Shown: positions 1-6,273 of the stretch, piece by piece | Position numbering within the stretch: position 1 is the stretch's first letter | Layout: every line of letters begins with the position of its first letter | Source of the DNA: Chloroflexi bacterium RBG_13_53_26 | GTDB taxonomy: Bacteria; Chloroflexota; Dehalococcoidia; UBA2247; RBG-13-53-26 | DNA length: 7,022 nucleotides | Reading direction: 5' to 3' | Assembly: GCA_001795035.1 (NCBI GenBank) | Contig: MGMW01000046.1 | Span: forward strand, 1 to 7,022 | Program-made: the position numbers and the translations under genes | Notes under the pieces: generated by a model | Databases searched by the model: none | What the model was told of the DNA's origin: nothing | Seen by the model: the letters and a program-made list of their open reading frames with translations, nothing else

Positions 1-7
1 AAAGAGA

Positions 8-820
8 ATGAAAAAAAAATCCCTCAGGGGAAACGTACAAGGAACAGCCGACTATCTTCGAATGATTGGAGTACCTGATTTCCCGCCGAGAACAAGCCCC
101 TTTGACCCCGGTTATGATCCCGTCACGCTGGAAAGCCACCTGGAACAAAGCTCCCATCTCATATCGATTCTGAAGATTTCCATGGCCTGCTGGCAGGTGG
201 CTAAGGAAGCCGCCACCCGGCGGAAGATCAAGGCGGCAGGTCGTCTCGGGGTCCCCGTATGCACGGGCGGCGGCCCGTTCGAGGTGGCGGTCCACTTCGG
301 TGTATTGCCCCAGTTCCTGGACCTGTGCGCGAGCCTCGAAGTGAACCGGATCGAAGCAGGGGAGGGATTCACGGATCTCAGGATGAAGCCGGACGATGTG
401 GTCCGGCTCATCGCAGAGCGCGGAATGGAAACCCAGTTCGAGGTGGGAAAGAAACACCACGGGGCATTCACTTCCGATGTGGTGGGAGAGCTCATCGACC
501 AGGGGAAATGCTGGCTGGATGCCGGAGCCAGGCAGATCGTCGTGGAAGCCAGGGAGAGCGCGCAGGATATCGGACTGTTCGGCGACAAGGGGCAGTTCGA
601 TGCCAGTGCCGCCGACCGGTTCGCGGAAGCGTTCGGGCTGGATGTAGCGGTCTTCGAGGCTCCGAACAAGGCCAGCCAGTTCGCACTGCTGAATCATTTC
701 GGCCCAGAGGTACGGTTGAGCAACGTACGGATCGAGGAGCTGCTCAGGGTGGAGATCTACCGGCGGGGTCTCCATTCGGATGCGTTCCAGCACGACAAGC
801 TGAGACCGAAAGGACCATGA
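8..820 (+). CDS. comA: Phosphosulfolactate synthase-like protein (ComA family)
   Basis: Members of this family add sulfite to phosphoenolpyruvate to make (R)-2-phospho-3-sulfolactate, the first step to sulfolactate or coenzyme M, in the cytoplasm. The 270-residue length fits a one-domain TIM barrel of this family. Visible family blocks are GGGPFE (87-92), EVGKK (145-149), an acidic EARES (180-184) and FEAPNK (216-221), followed by a C-terminal stretch ending in RRGLHSDAF that matches the family's closing LRxGLxxDT block. Against my memory of archaeal ComA, the early DKG motif is replaced by DPGYDP (33-38), the KFGWGT block by KISMACW (56-62), and the SDGT block by GEGF (118-121). The fold assignment is therefore firmer than the exact reaction. 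The ATG at 8 is chosen for the typical length; its upstream region lies mostly outside the window, so an earlier start cannot be excluded. It overlaps the next gene by ATGA, and comB two genes on supports the pathway. Confidence 0.82.
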   Translation: MKKKSLRGNVQGTADYLRMIGVPDFPPRTSPFDPGYDPVTLESHLEQSSHLISILKISMACWQVAKEAATRRKIKAAGRLGVPVCTGGGPFEVAVHFGVLPQFLDLCASLEVNRIEAGEGFTDLRMKPDDVVRLIAERGMETQFEVGKKHHGAFTSDVVGELIDQGKCWLDAGARQIVVEARESAQDIGLFGDKGQFDASAADRFAEAFGLDVAVFEAPNKASQFALLNHFGPEVRLSNVRIEELLRVEIYRRGLHSDAFQHDKLRPKGP

Positions 821-1944
821 GCACGATTGCCGACAGGATAGGCAAGGGAAGCAAGATGGCGGTTTCATCGGCGGAAAAGAAGGTGCGATTATTGCGGATC
901 TGGCTCCGCGTTCGAAAGAGATGGCATGCATACAATGGTAACAAAAAGGAAGTCTATGTCTGGGACATGATCCCTTTGTACAGGAAGATATGGGAACAGA
1001 CAGCCAACGATCTCCGCGCGGATTTCACGGAACTGGCCGAAGGGGTTTGGGAAATCAGGAAAGGGGACAGGAAAACCCGGATTTGCGGTTATAAGATCCA
1101 ACTGGATGATCCCGTCTTGCTGGATATGGCAGGGAATAAATCCCTTTGTTACGACCTCATGCGGAGAAACGGTCTGCCGGTTCCCCGGTACGCCAGTTTC
1201 GGGTTCGAGGCAATCGATACGGCCAGACATTTTATGGAGGGCGCGGAAGGGTTCTTCGTGGTCAAGCCGGACAGGGGTACTTCGTCGGGGCTGGGTATAA
1301 CGACTCATGTCAAGACGTATCGCGAGTGTATCCGGGCAATTGCACTGGCCTCCCTATATGGAAAGAAGTTGATCATCGAATGTCTCGTCCCGGGAGAATC
1401 ATACCGGTTCCTTGTTCTCGACAACAAGGTGATCCACGTATCCCGCAGGCGAGGTGTCCGCGTCCAGGGGGACGGGGAATCGACCATTGCTCAACTGCTG
1501 GCGAGAAACCGCTCCCTGAAGGTACGGACAGACTCCGGGGGAGCGGATTCCGGTTTGGTATTCGACCGGGACTTCGAGGCGACTCTGCGATCGCAGGGAC
1601 TGTCCCCGGATTCGATCCCGGAAAAGGGCCGGGTCATCCTGGTGAAAAGCTTCATGAGGAACGGAGGAGTCAACGCGGAAGTGCGCACTGTTTATGACGA
1701 AGACGTCACGGACACGGTTTGCGATGATCTCAGGGAGAAGGCGATCTCCGCGGTGAAGGTCATCGGAAGCCGGATGGCGGGCGTCGACATCATCACCGTC
1801 GACCCGGCAGTCTCCCTGGAAGCGACGGGTGGAGTGATCATCGAAATCAATACTACCCCGGGGATGCACCATCATTATCGCCTCCCGAACGACAAGGGAT
1901 TCCAGCCTGTACACCAGGTATTGCGGTTCCTATTGAGTGAATAA
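817..1944 (+). CDS. ATP-grasp ligase, cyanophycin synthetase-like catalytic domain
   Basis: This 375-residue protein is an ATP-grasp enzyme, a class that activates a carboxylate as an acyl phosphate and joins it to an amine or thiol. An N-terminal region of about 100 residues, unrecognised, precedes the ATP-grasp domain. The domain shows FFVVKPDRGTSSG with the nucleotide-binding lysine at 150, then GESYRFLVLDNKV and VQGDGESTIAQLL, blocks typical of the cyanophycin synthetase and bifunctional glutathione synthetase type. The metal-binding residues are D324 (GVDII) and E343/N345 (IEINTTPG), so the site looks intact. It lacks the Mur-ligase half of cyanophycin synthetase, so it is a stand-alone ligase. 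The start at 817 gives an ATGA overlap with the comA-like gene and implies translational coupling; M14 at 856, with AAGGGA six bases upstream, is a real alternative. The reading frame is open upstream to 259, but that part only shadows comA. The substrate is not readable; sulfolactate or an amino acid is an inference from context. Confidence 0.88.
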   Translation: MSTIADRIGKGSKMAVSSAEKKVRLLRIWLRVRKRWHAYNGNKKEVYVWDMIPLYRKIWEQTANDLRADFTELAEGVWEIRKGDRKTRICGYKIQLDDPVLLDMAGNKSLCYDLMRRNGLPVPRYASFGFEAIDTARHFMEGAEGFFVVKPDRGTSSGLGITTHVKTYRECIRAIALASLYGKKLIIECLVPGESYRFLVLDNKVIHVSRRRGVRVQGDGESTIAQLLARNRSLKVRTDSGGADSGLVFDRDFEATLRSQGLSPDSIPEKGRVILVKSFMRNGGVNAEVRTVYDEDVTDTVCDDLREKAISAVKVIGSRMAGVDIITVDPAVSLEATGGVIIEINTTPGMHHHYRLPNDKGFQPVHQVLRFLLSE

Positions 1945-1946
1945 GC

Positions 1947-1984
1947 GGCCATCGAAGGACCATCGTCTCGCGCGTGCGATGGCC
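1947..1984. repeat. Inverted repeat in the leader of comB
   Basis: GGCCATCG at 1947-1954 is the exact reverse complement of CGATGGCC at 1977-1984, giving an 8-bp stem with a 22-base loop. Inside it, CCATCG at 1960-1965 could instead pair with CGATGG at 1977-1982 (6 bp, 11-base loop), so two mutually exclusive hairpins share one right arm. There is no T-run after it, so it is not a standard intrinsic terminator. It sits just after the ligase stop and 56 bases before the comB start. It could be an attenuator, an RNA-processing site or an operator, or chance. Confidence 0.4.
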
Positions 1985-2018
1985 CGGTCTGAACATCCGT
2001 CCAGGGTGGAAAGTTCTG

Positions 2019-2030
2019 AAAGGAGGAGGA
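2019..2030 (+). promoter_or_regulatory. Strong ribosome binding site of comB
   Basis: A purine run containing AAAGGAGG (2019-2026) and then a second GGAGGA (2025-2030) lies 10-14 bases before the ATG at 2041. It is by far the best Shine-Dalgarno sequence in the window and fixes the comB start. It also shows that comB is translated independently, unlike the coupled genes around it. Confidence 0.85.
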
Positions 2031-2040
2031 AAACAGCAAG

Positions 2041-2778
2041 ATGAAAACGGTTGCCATCGATTGCTTCCCGGAAAGCGCACAGCGGTACCGGTCCGGTTAC
2101 GCCATCGTCGTCATCGACGTCATCCGCGCGACAACGACCGCCGTGACAGCAGTACAACAGGGGCGCCGCGTGTTTCCTGTTCGGACCTCCGATGAGGCAT
2201 TCGTGCTTGCGGCGACGCTGGAGGAGCCGCTTCTTGTCGGGGAACTCGGAGGAAACATGCCCTATGGCTTCGACCTGACGAACAGTCCCGCCGAAATATC
2301 CATGCGCACGGACGTTCACCGTCCGATCGTGCTTGTCTCCTCGTCCGGTACGCAACTCCTCCTCAACTCGGTCGGCTCCGATGCCGTCTATATCGCTTGT
2401 CTGCGTAACCTGACCGCCGTCTCGAAATATCTGTCGGAACGACATGATCGCGTCGCGGTCCTCGGAGCCGGAAGCCGGGGACAGTTTCGACGCGAGGACC
2501 AGATGGGATGCGCCTGGCTGTCCGAAAGGCTGCTGTCAAACGGGTTCCATGCCGAAAACCCCCGGACCGAGGAACTCGTCCGGCGATGGCAGGGAGAAAG
2601 CGTCGAGGTGATCCGCGACGGGCGCAGTGCCGACTACCTGCGCAACACGGGGCAGGAAAGGGATCTGGACTTCATCCTCGGGCACGTCGATGATGTCGAG
2701 GTGGTGACTTCTCTCGTAAACGGCGAGTTGATCCCGATGACGGGCATGCTCCCCCGACCTTCCTTCGGCCTGTCCTGA
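2041..2778 (+). CDS. comB: 2-phosphosulfolactate phosphatase (ComB family)
   Basis: ComB is a magnesium-dependent acid phosphatase that hydrolyses 2-phosphosulfolactate to sulfolactate and phosphate, following ComA in the sulfolactate/coenzyme M route. The 245 residues match the usual family length of about 240. Family blocks run in order: VVIDVIRATTTA (23-34) with the conserved aspartate 26, GELGGNMPYGFDLTNSP (67-83), SSSGT (100-104), then GAGSRGQFRREDQMG (142-156) with the conserved E152/D153 pair, and a C-terminal segment ending in a DVEVV strand. No key block looks damaged. The start is set by a strong ribosome binding site after a 96-base gap. The stop is followed after one base by the next ATG, so the second ATP-grasp gene is probably coupled to it. 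The presence of a phosphatase implies that free sulfolactate is made, which differs from bacterial coenzyme M routes that use the phosphorylated intermediate directly. Confidence 0.92.
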   Translation: MKTVAIDCFPESAQRYRSGYAIVVIDVIRATTTAVTAVQQGRRVFPVRTSDEAFVLAATLEEPLLVGELGGNMPYGFDLTNSPAEISMRTDVHRPIVLVSSSGTQLLLNSVGSDAVYIACLRNLTAVSKYLSERHDRVAVLGAGSRGQFRREDQMGCAWLSERLLSNGFHAENPRTEELVRRWQGESVEVIRDGRSADYLRNTGQERDLDFILGHVDDVEVVTSLVNGELIPMTGMLPRPSFGLS

Positions 2779-2779
2779 G

Positions 2780-4006
2780 ATGATTCCGTTTTCGGCCAAC
2801 CGGGCGATGGACGGGAAGAACTATGCTACTCCCGTTCTTGTCCTGAATTGCAAACTCGGGGCGCTGGCGATCATGAGAACGTTGGGGGTCCTGGGGGTCC
2901 CTCTGTACGGAATCGACGAGGATCATCGATCCCCCGGTCTGCTCTCCCGGTATTGCCGGGAACGATTCATCCGGTCCTACGCCGAAGAAAAGGAGGAGGA
3001 ATACCTCGAGTACGTCCTCCAGGTCGGGAAGAAAACAGGGAAAGGCACGATCCTGATTCCCACTTCCGACGATCTGTCCGTCTTTGTCGCGAAATACGCC
3101 GATCCGTTGAGCGGATATTTCATGTTTCCGAAGAACGATCCGTTCCTCTTCCGAAACCTGATCAGCAAGGAAGGGATGTATCGACTTGCCCGGGAACATT
3201 CCGTACCGACCCCCCACACGATTTTCCCAAAAAAACCCGACGACGTTCTGGAATGGTCCGGAGACTGCCAATTCCCGGTCATGCTGAAAGGAATCCACGG
3301 GAATCGCCTGCAGAAAAAGACCGGGAAAAAAATGGTGATCATAAATTCCCGGGAGGACCTGATCGCAAACTACAGGGAGTTGGAGGATCCGGAACGCCCG
3401 AATCTCATGATCCAGGAGTATATTCCCGGGGACGACGACCAGATCTACATCTTCAACGGATACTTCGACGACCGGTCGGAGTGTCTCGCCGCGTTTACCG
3501 GACATAAAATCAGGCAATTCCCCGTCCACGTCGGGTGCGCATCCCTTGGCGTGTGCACCTGGAATCCCAAGGTCGCCGAACTGACGACTGGATTCATGAA
3601 GCGCATCGGATACAGGGGGATCCTCGACATCGGATACCGGTGGGATTCCCGGGACGGGCTCTATAAGGTCCTGGATATCAATCCCCGCGTGGGCCAGGCA
3701 TTCCGCCTCTTCGTATCCGAAGAGGGAATGGACGTCGTCCGGAACCTCTATCTCGATCTGACCGGGCAGATTTCCGTCATGCCCTCCGTCCCCCGGGAGG
3801 GAAGGCGTTGGGTGATCGAAGATATGGACATCATATCCTCGTATCATTACTACCGAGAAGGGACGCTTCGCTTCGGGGATTGGGTGCGTTCCTTCCGAAA
3901 CCTGGAAGAAGGTGCATGGTTCTCCGTGAAGGATCCGGTGCCGTTCTTCCACATGGTGGGAAAACTGACAGGGAAGGCCGCGAGATTTGTTGCGAAACGG
4001 GCATGA
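2780..4006 (+). CDS. Predicted carboxylate-amine ligase, ATP-grasp superfamily (COG3919-like)
   Basis: This 408-residue protein has the N-terminal pre-ATP-grasp fold (PVLVLNCKLGALAIMRTLG, then SRYCRERFI) followed by the ATP-grasp domain of the COG3919/carboxylate-amine ligase type. Visible parts are PVMLKG with nucleotide-binding K170, the hinge QEYIPGDDD (212-220), HKIRQFP, and the metal site DIGYRWD (283-289) with DINPR (299-303). The usual E-x-N metal pair reads D-x-N and the preceding acidic position reads glycine (285). This may be a subfamily trait, but I could not align it. The family joins a carboxylate to an amine at ATP cost; substrates of most members are unknown. It belongs to a different ATP-grasp branch from the ligase at 817, so the pair is not a recent duplication. 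The ATG sits one base after the comB stop with no clear Shine-Dalgarno sequence, suggesting coupling; M10 at 2807 is an alternative start. Confidence 0.87.
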   Translation: MIPFSANRAMDGKNYATPVLVLNCKLGALAIMRTLGVLGVPLYGIDEDHRSPGLLSRYCRERFIRSYAEEKEEEYLEYVLQVGKKTGKGTILIPTSDDLSVFVAKYADPLSGYFMFPKNDPFLFRNLISKEGMYRLAREHSVPTPHTIFPKKPDDVLEWSGDCQFPVMLKGIHGNRLQKKTGKKMVIINSREDLIANYRELEDPERPNLMIQEYIPGDDDQIYIFNGYFDDRSECLAAFTGHKIRQFPVHVGCASLGVCTWNPKVAELTTGFMKRIGYRGILDIGYRWDSRDGLYKVLDINPRVGQAFRLFVSEEGMDVVRNLYLDLTGQISVMPSVPREGRRWVIEDMDIISSYHYYREGTLRFGDWVRSFRNLEEGAWFSVKDPVPFFHMVGKLTGKAARFVAKRA

Positions 4007-4875
4007 GCATGACTGAGAGGCCGCAGGAGGCTCTTTCCCGAGACCCCAGGAAAATCGTCAAGGATCTCATTCGCCGGCTGATTTCCCTGGAGACAAGGAA
4101 GAAGCTGGCGATCCGGGTCAACGGCCTCGAATGGGTCGCGAAGGATCGCAGGTCCTGGTGGTCCCGGGAATTGATACGCGACCTGGCCGGGGAGAATATC
4201 AACGAATATCACAGGTTCCTATGGCTTCACCATCTCGCCTACGCAGCGCCTTACGAGGTGGCGACCAGATTCGGCGATGAAAATATCGAGAAATCGCGAA
4301 AGATGTTTTCCCAAGATCTCGTGAAGCATCTCGTGTCGATGAAGATCGACCCCGGAACCGAAATCCGGTCGATTTTCGAGGTGGGATGTTCGCTGGGGTA
4401 CCAGCTGCGGTTCCTTGAAAAGAACGTCTTCCTGTCCGCAAGAACGATCGTGGGAATCGACATCGACCGGTACGCCGTTATGACCGGGGCAGAGTATCTG
4501 CGTGAGATCGGTTCGAAGGTCAGTGTCCGGTATGCCGACATGCTGGATCTGCAAAAGGAACTTGCGGGGAAGGACTTCGATATCGTCCTGTGCTCCGGGG
4601 TACTTATGTACCTGGATGAGGTGCATGCTTCCGAAGTCGTTCGCGTCATGTTGCGCCACACCGGCATCATGTTGGCAATCACAGGACTCGCACATCCTCA
4701 TGTCGACAACTCCGGCCTGCTGCAATCCATCCCGCGGGAGCGCGATCTCGCATTTATCCACAACATCGATTCGATGGTTCGGAGGGCGGGAGGCAAGGTC
4801 ATCGCAAGGAGATGGGACGGGGCGAATCTTGTCGACGGACACTCGATCTATTTTGTCTTCGCTACGAAGGATTAA
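4003..4875 (+). CDS. Class I SAM-dependent methyltransferase
   Basis: The 290-residue protein carries a Rossmann methyltransferase core. Motif I is FEVGCSLGY (125-133), the acidic end of strand two is VGIDID (150-155), VRYADMLDL supplies the adenine-side aspartate, and DFDIVLCSGVLMYL (191-204) is the motif-IV strand. About 115 residues, helical and rich in arginine, lysine and tryptophan, precede the core and match nothing I recognise. The acceptor cannot be read from sequence; the type resembles small-molecule or sugar methyltransferases found in natural-product and polysaccharide clusters. The reading frame extends upstream to 3808, but the start at 4003 is preferred because it forms an ATGA overlap with the ligase stop. 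The third residue, at 4009, is another ATG. No Shine-Dalgarno sequence precedes it, so translation is probably coupled. It ends the GC-rich, tightly packed gene run. Confidence 0.85.
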   Translation: MSMTERPQEALSRDPRKIVKDLIRRLISLETRKKLAIRVNGLEWVAKDRRSWWSRELIRDLAGENINEYHRFLWLHHLAYAAPYEVATRFGDENIEKSRKMFSQDLVKHLVSMKIDPGTEIRSIFEVGCSLGYQLRFLEKNVFLSARTIVGIDIDRYAVMTGAEYLREIGSKVSVRYADMLDLQKELAGKDFDIVLCSGVLMYLDEVHASEVVRVMLRHTGIMLAITGLAHPHVDNSGLLQSIPRERDLAFIHNIDSMVRRAGGKVIARRWDGANLVDGHSIYFVFATKD

Positions 4876-4895
4876 GGATCCGGCGTGCCGGTGCA

Positions 4896-5018
4896 ATGAT
4901 GGGATCACAGGCGGGGAACCGGGTAACCAACCCGTCCGCGATCATCGGCATTGCCGCGCACGGGCAGAACGTGAACACGAGCTGCAATCGTGTTGTCAGC
5001 ATGGGGGCAGGACGCTGA
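4896..5018 (+). CDS. Possible small ORF, 40 residues, unknown
   Basis: The 150-base gap between the methyltransferase and glycosyltransferase genes contains a 40-codon ORF beginning with two ATGs and ending in TGA eight bases before the next gene's ATG. The peptide is rich in Gly, Ala, Asn and Val, with a central IIGIAAHGQNVN, a single cysteine and a basic C terminus. By hand count, third positions are about 78% G+C against about 55% at positions one and two, the pattern expected for coding DNA in the GC-rich half. Against it: no good Shine-Dalgarno sequence (the nearest, AAGGAT, is 16 bases upstream), very short length and no recognised family. It could be a short peptide, a gene remnant or chance. 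Confidence 0.22.
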   Translation: MMGSQAGNRVTNPSAIIGIAAHGQNVNTSCNRVVSMGAGR

Positions 5019-5025
5019 GCAGGTG

Positions 5026-6168
5026 ATGAAACGGAAAACCTCGATCCTGCAGATAGTGCATTCCCTGAAAATCGGAGGCTCGGAAAAACTTGCACTGTCG
5101 ATCGCGTCGGAATTGGATGATAGCAGATTTCAAACGGCCGTTTGCGCGCTGGACCTGAGCGGCGATCTCGTAAAGGATTTCAAAGAGAGGCATATACCTC
5201 AACATGTTCTCCACAGGAATGGAGTGGAATTCGCCACATTTCGAAAGATATATTCGTTACTGAAGTTGCACGAAGTGGATATTGTTCATACACATAATTT
5301 CGCTCAGTTATTCCATGCATTACTCCCGGCGAAAGTAGCCGGAGCCAAGATAATTCATACGGAACACTCTTATTATAATTATCTTCCTAGAAATATTGAC
5401 CGTAGAATAAGAAACTTTGACCGAAGAATGATAAGGCCGTTATTGTATCTGTGCGAAAGGTTTACTGTGGTGAGCGAAGAAATCGCCGATTTTTTTATAC
5501 ATAAAATAGGAATTTCCAAAGGATCGATTTCGGTCATCCCGAATGGAATCGATGTCGGGAAATTCGATATCAAGTTGGTCAATGCAAGAATGAGTCTTGG
5601 GCTGCAAGAAGATGATATTGTCATTGGCACGGTCGGCAGATTGGAGGAAGAAAAAGATCATCGTACGCTGTTGAATGCCTTTAAATACGCAGAAAATTCA
5701 TATCCGAATTGCAAGCTGCTTATCGTCGGGGATGGGACCAAAAGGAAGGAATTGGAAGATCATTCGTGCGAATTGCAAATATACGACAAGGTAAAATTTC
5801 TTGGGAACAGGAGTGATATCCCGGAGTTGCTTTCCGCCATGGATATTTTCGTTTTGACGTCGATCAGGGAAGGGCTGCCTTTATCCGCATTGGAAGCGAT
5901 GGCTGCAAGAAAACCGGTCGTGGCGACGGATGTGGGAGGGCTTAAACATATTGTCAAGGATGGAGTGAGTGGATTTCTTGTATCGAAACAGGATGATATT
6001 GCAATAGGTGACGCATTGATACATTTGATCAAAGATTCAGGGTTGCAAAAGAATATGGGAGATAAGGGTCATGACATCGCAGAAGGTTCCTTCGGAATAA
6101 AGAAAATGATTCGAGAATATGAAGATATCTACCGTTCCATGATCGGGGAATCCCGTGTCCTGAATTAA
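5026..6168 (+). CDS. Family-4 glycosyltransferase (GT-B fold)
   Basis: This 380-residue retaining glycosyltransferase would move a sugar from a nucleotide donor to a lipid-linked or surface acceptor at the cytoplasmic face of the membrane. The N-terminal acceptor domain opens with ILQIVHSLKIGGSEKLAL (glycine loop at 17-18) and contains IVHTHN (86-91) and HTEHSYYN. The C-terminal donor domain has VIPNGID, then GTVGRLEEEKD, LLIVGDG, and the EX7E motif with E282 and E290 in REGLPLSALEAMA. All expected parts are present. A GTG at 4990 extends the frame by 12 codons, but the ATG at 5026 gives the usual family start, with GAGCAGG just before it. The first 45 or so codons are GC-rich like the upstream genes, while the rest is 32-43% GC. 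The N-terminal half resembles glycosyltransferases of exopolysaccharide/exosortase-linked clusters, though I cannot assign a donor or acceptor. Confidence 0.92.
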   Translation: MKRKTSILQIVHSLKIGGSEKLALSIASELDDSRFQTAVCALDLSGDLVKDFKERHIPQHVLHRNGVEFATFRKIYSLLKLHEVDIVHTHNFAQLFHALLPAKVAGAKIIHTEHSYYNYLPRNIDRRIRNFDRRMIRPLLYLCERFTVVSEEIADFFIHKIGISKGSISVIPNGIDVGKFDIKLVNARMSLGLQEDDIVIGTVGRLEEEKDHRTLLNAFKYAENSYPNCKLLIVGDGTKRKELEDHSCELQIYDKVKFLGNRSDIPELLSAMDIFVLTSIREGLPLSALEAMAARKPVVATDVGGLKHIVKDGVSGFLVSKQDDIAIGDALIHLIKDSGLQKNMGDKGHDIAEGSFGIKKMIREYEDIYRSMIGESRVLN

Positions 6169-6188
6169 AGATAGCGGTATATGCCTAT

Positions 6189-6217
6189 TTGACAGCTATA
6201 TTAAAAAGAATGAAAAT
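6189..6217 (+). promoter_or_regulatory. Candidate sigma-70-type promoter before the DUF218 gene
   Basis: TTGACA at 6189-6194 is a perfect -35 consensus. With a 17-base spacer the -10 would be GAAAAT (6212-6217), a 4 of 6 match to TATAAT. It lies in the 105-base AT-rich gap and could start a transcript about 50 bases before the ATG at 6274. AT-rich DNA produces such matches by chance, and it overlaps a hairpin that could instead be a terminator. Confidence 0.3.
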
Positions 6218-6233
6218 AGTTTATTCCTTTTTT
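6203..6233 (+). terminator. Candidate AT-rich hairpin / weak terminator after the glycosyltransferase
   Basis: AAAAA-GAAT-(g)-AAA at 6203-6215 can pair with TTT-ATTC-(c)-TTTTT at 6220-6232, giving about 12 bp around an ATAG loop with one bulge in each arm; a six-T run lies at 6228-6233. The stem is almost all A-T and would be weak. The T-run is part of the stem in this drawing, so it could act as a symmetrical terminator or merely reflect AT-rich sequence. It begins 35 bases after the glycosyltransferase stop. Confidence 0.27.
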
Positions 6234-6273
6234 ATCCGTCAGTCATGAGGATCGAAAATAATCTTTTTATTAT

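Noticed and set aside
259..816. A 186-codon N-terminal extension of the first ATP-grasp protein
   Set aside because: It reads the comA-like gene in another frame as low-complexity Arg/Gly-rich sequence. The ATGA overlap at 817 is the natural start.
2848..3507. A 219-codon plus-strand frame inside the second ATP-grasp gene
   Set aside because: It gives an Arg/Pro/Gly-rich translation typical of an out-of-frame shadow, with no motif.
2672..3952. A 426-codon open frame on the minus strand opposite the second ATP-grasp gene
   Set aside because: It is the antisense shadow of a clear ATP-grasp gene in GC-rich DNA. Its translation shows no recognisable domain, and it runs against the direction of all genes here.
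3808..4002. A 65-codon N-terminal extension of the methyltransferase
   Set aside because: It lies inside the ATP-grasp gene, whose C-terminal sequence is coherent, and the ATG at 4003 forms a coupled overlap.
4219..4908. A 229-codon minus-strand open frame opposite the methyltransferase gene
   Set aside because: The plus strand carries unmistakable methyltransferase motifs, and the antisense product resembles nothing known.
4920..4934. CGGGT/ACCCG hairpin between the methyltransferase and glycosyltransferase genes as a terminator
   Set aside because: The stem is only 5 bp and there is no following T-run. It also falls inside the possible small ORF.
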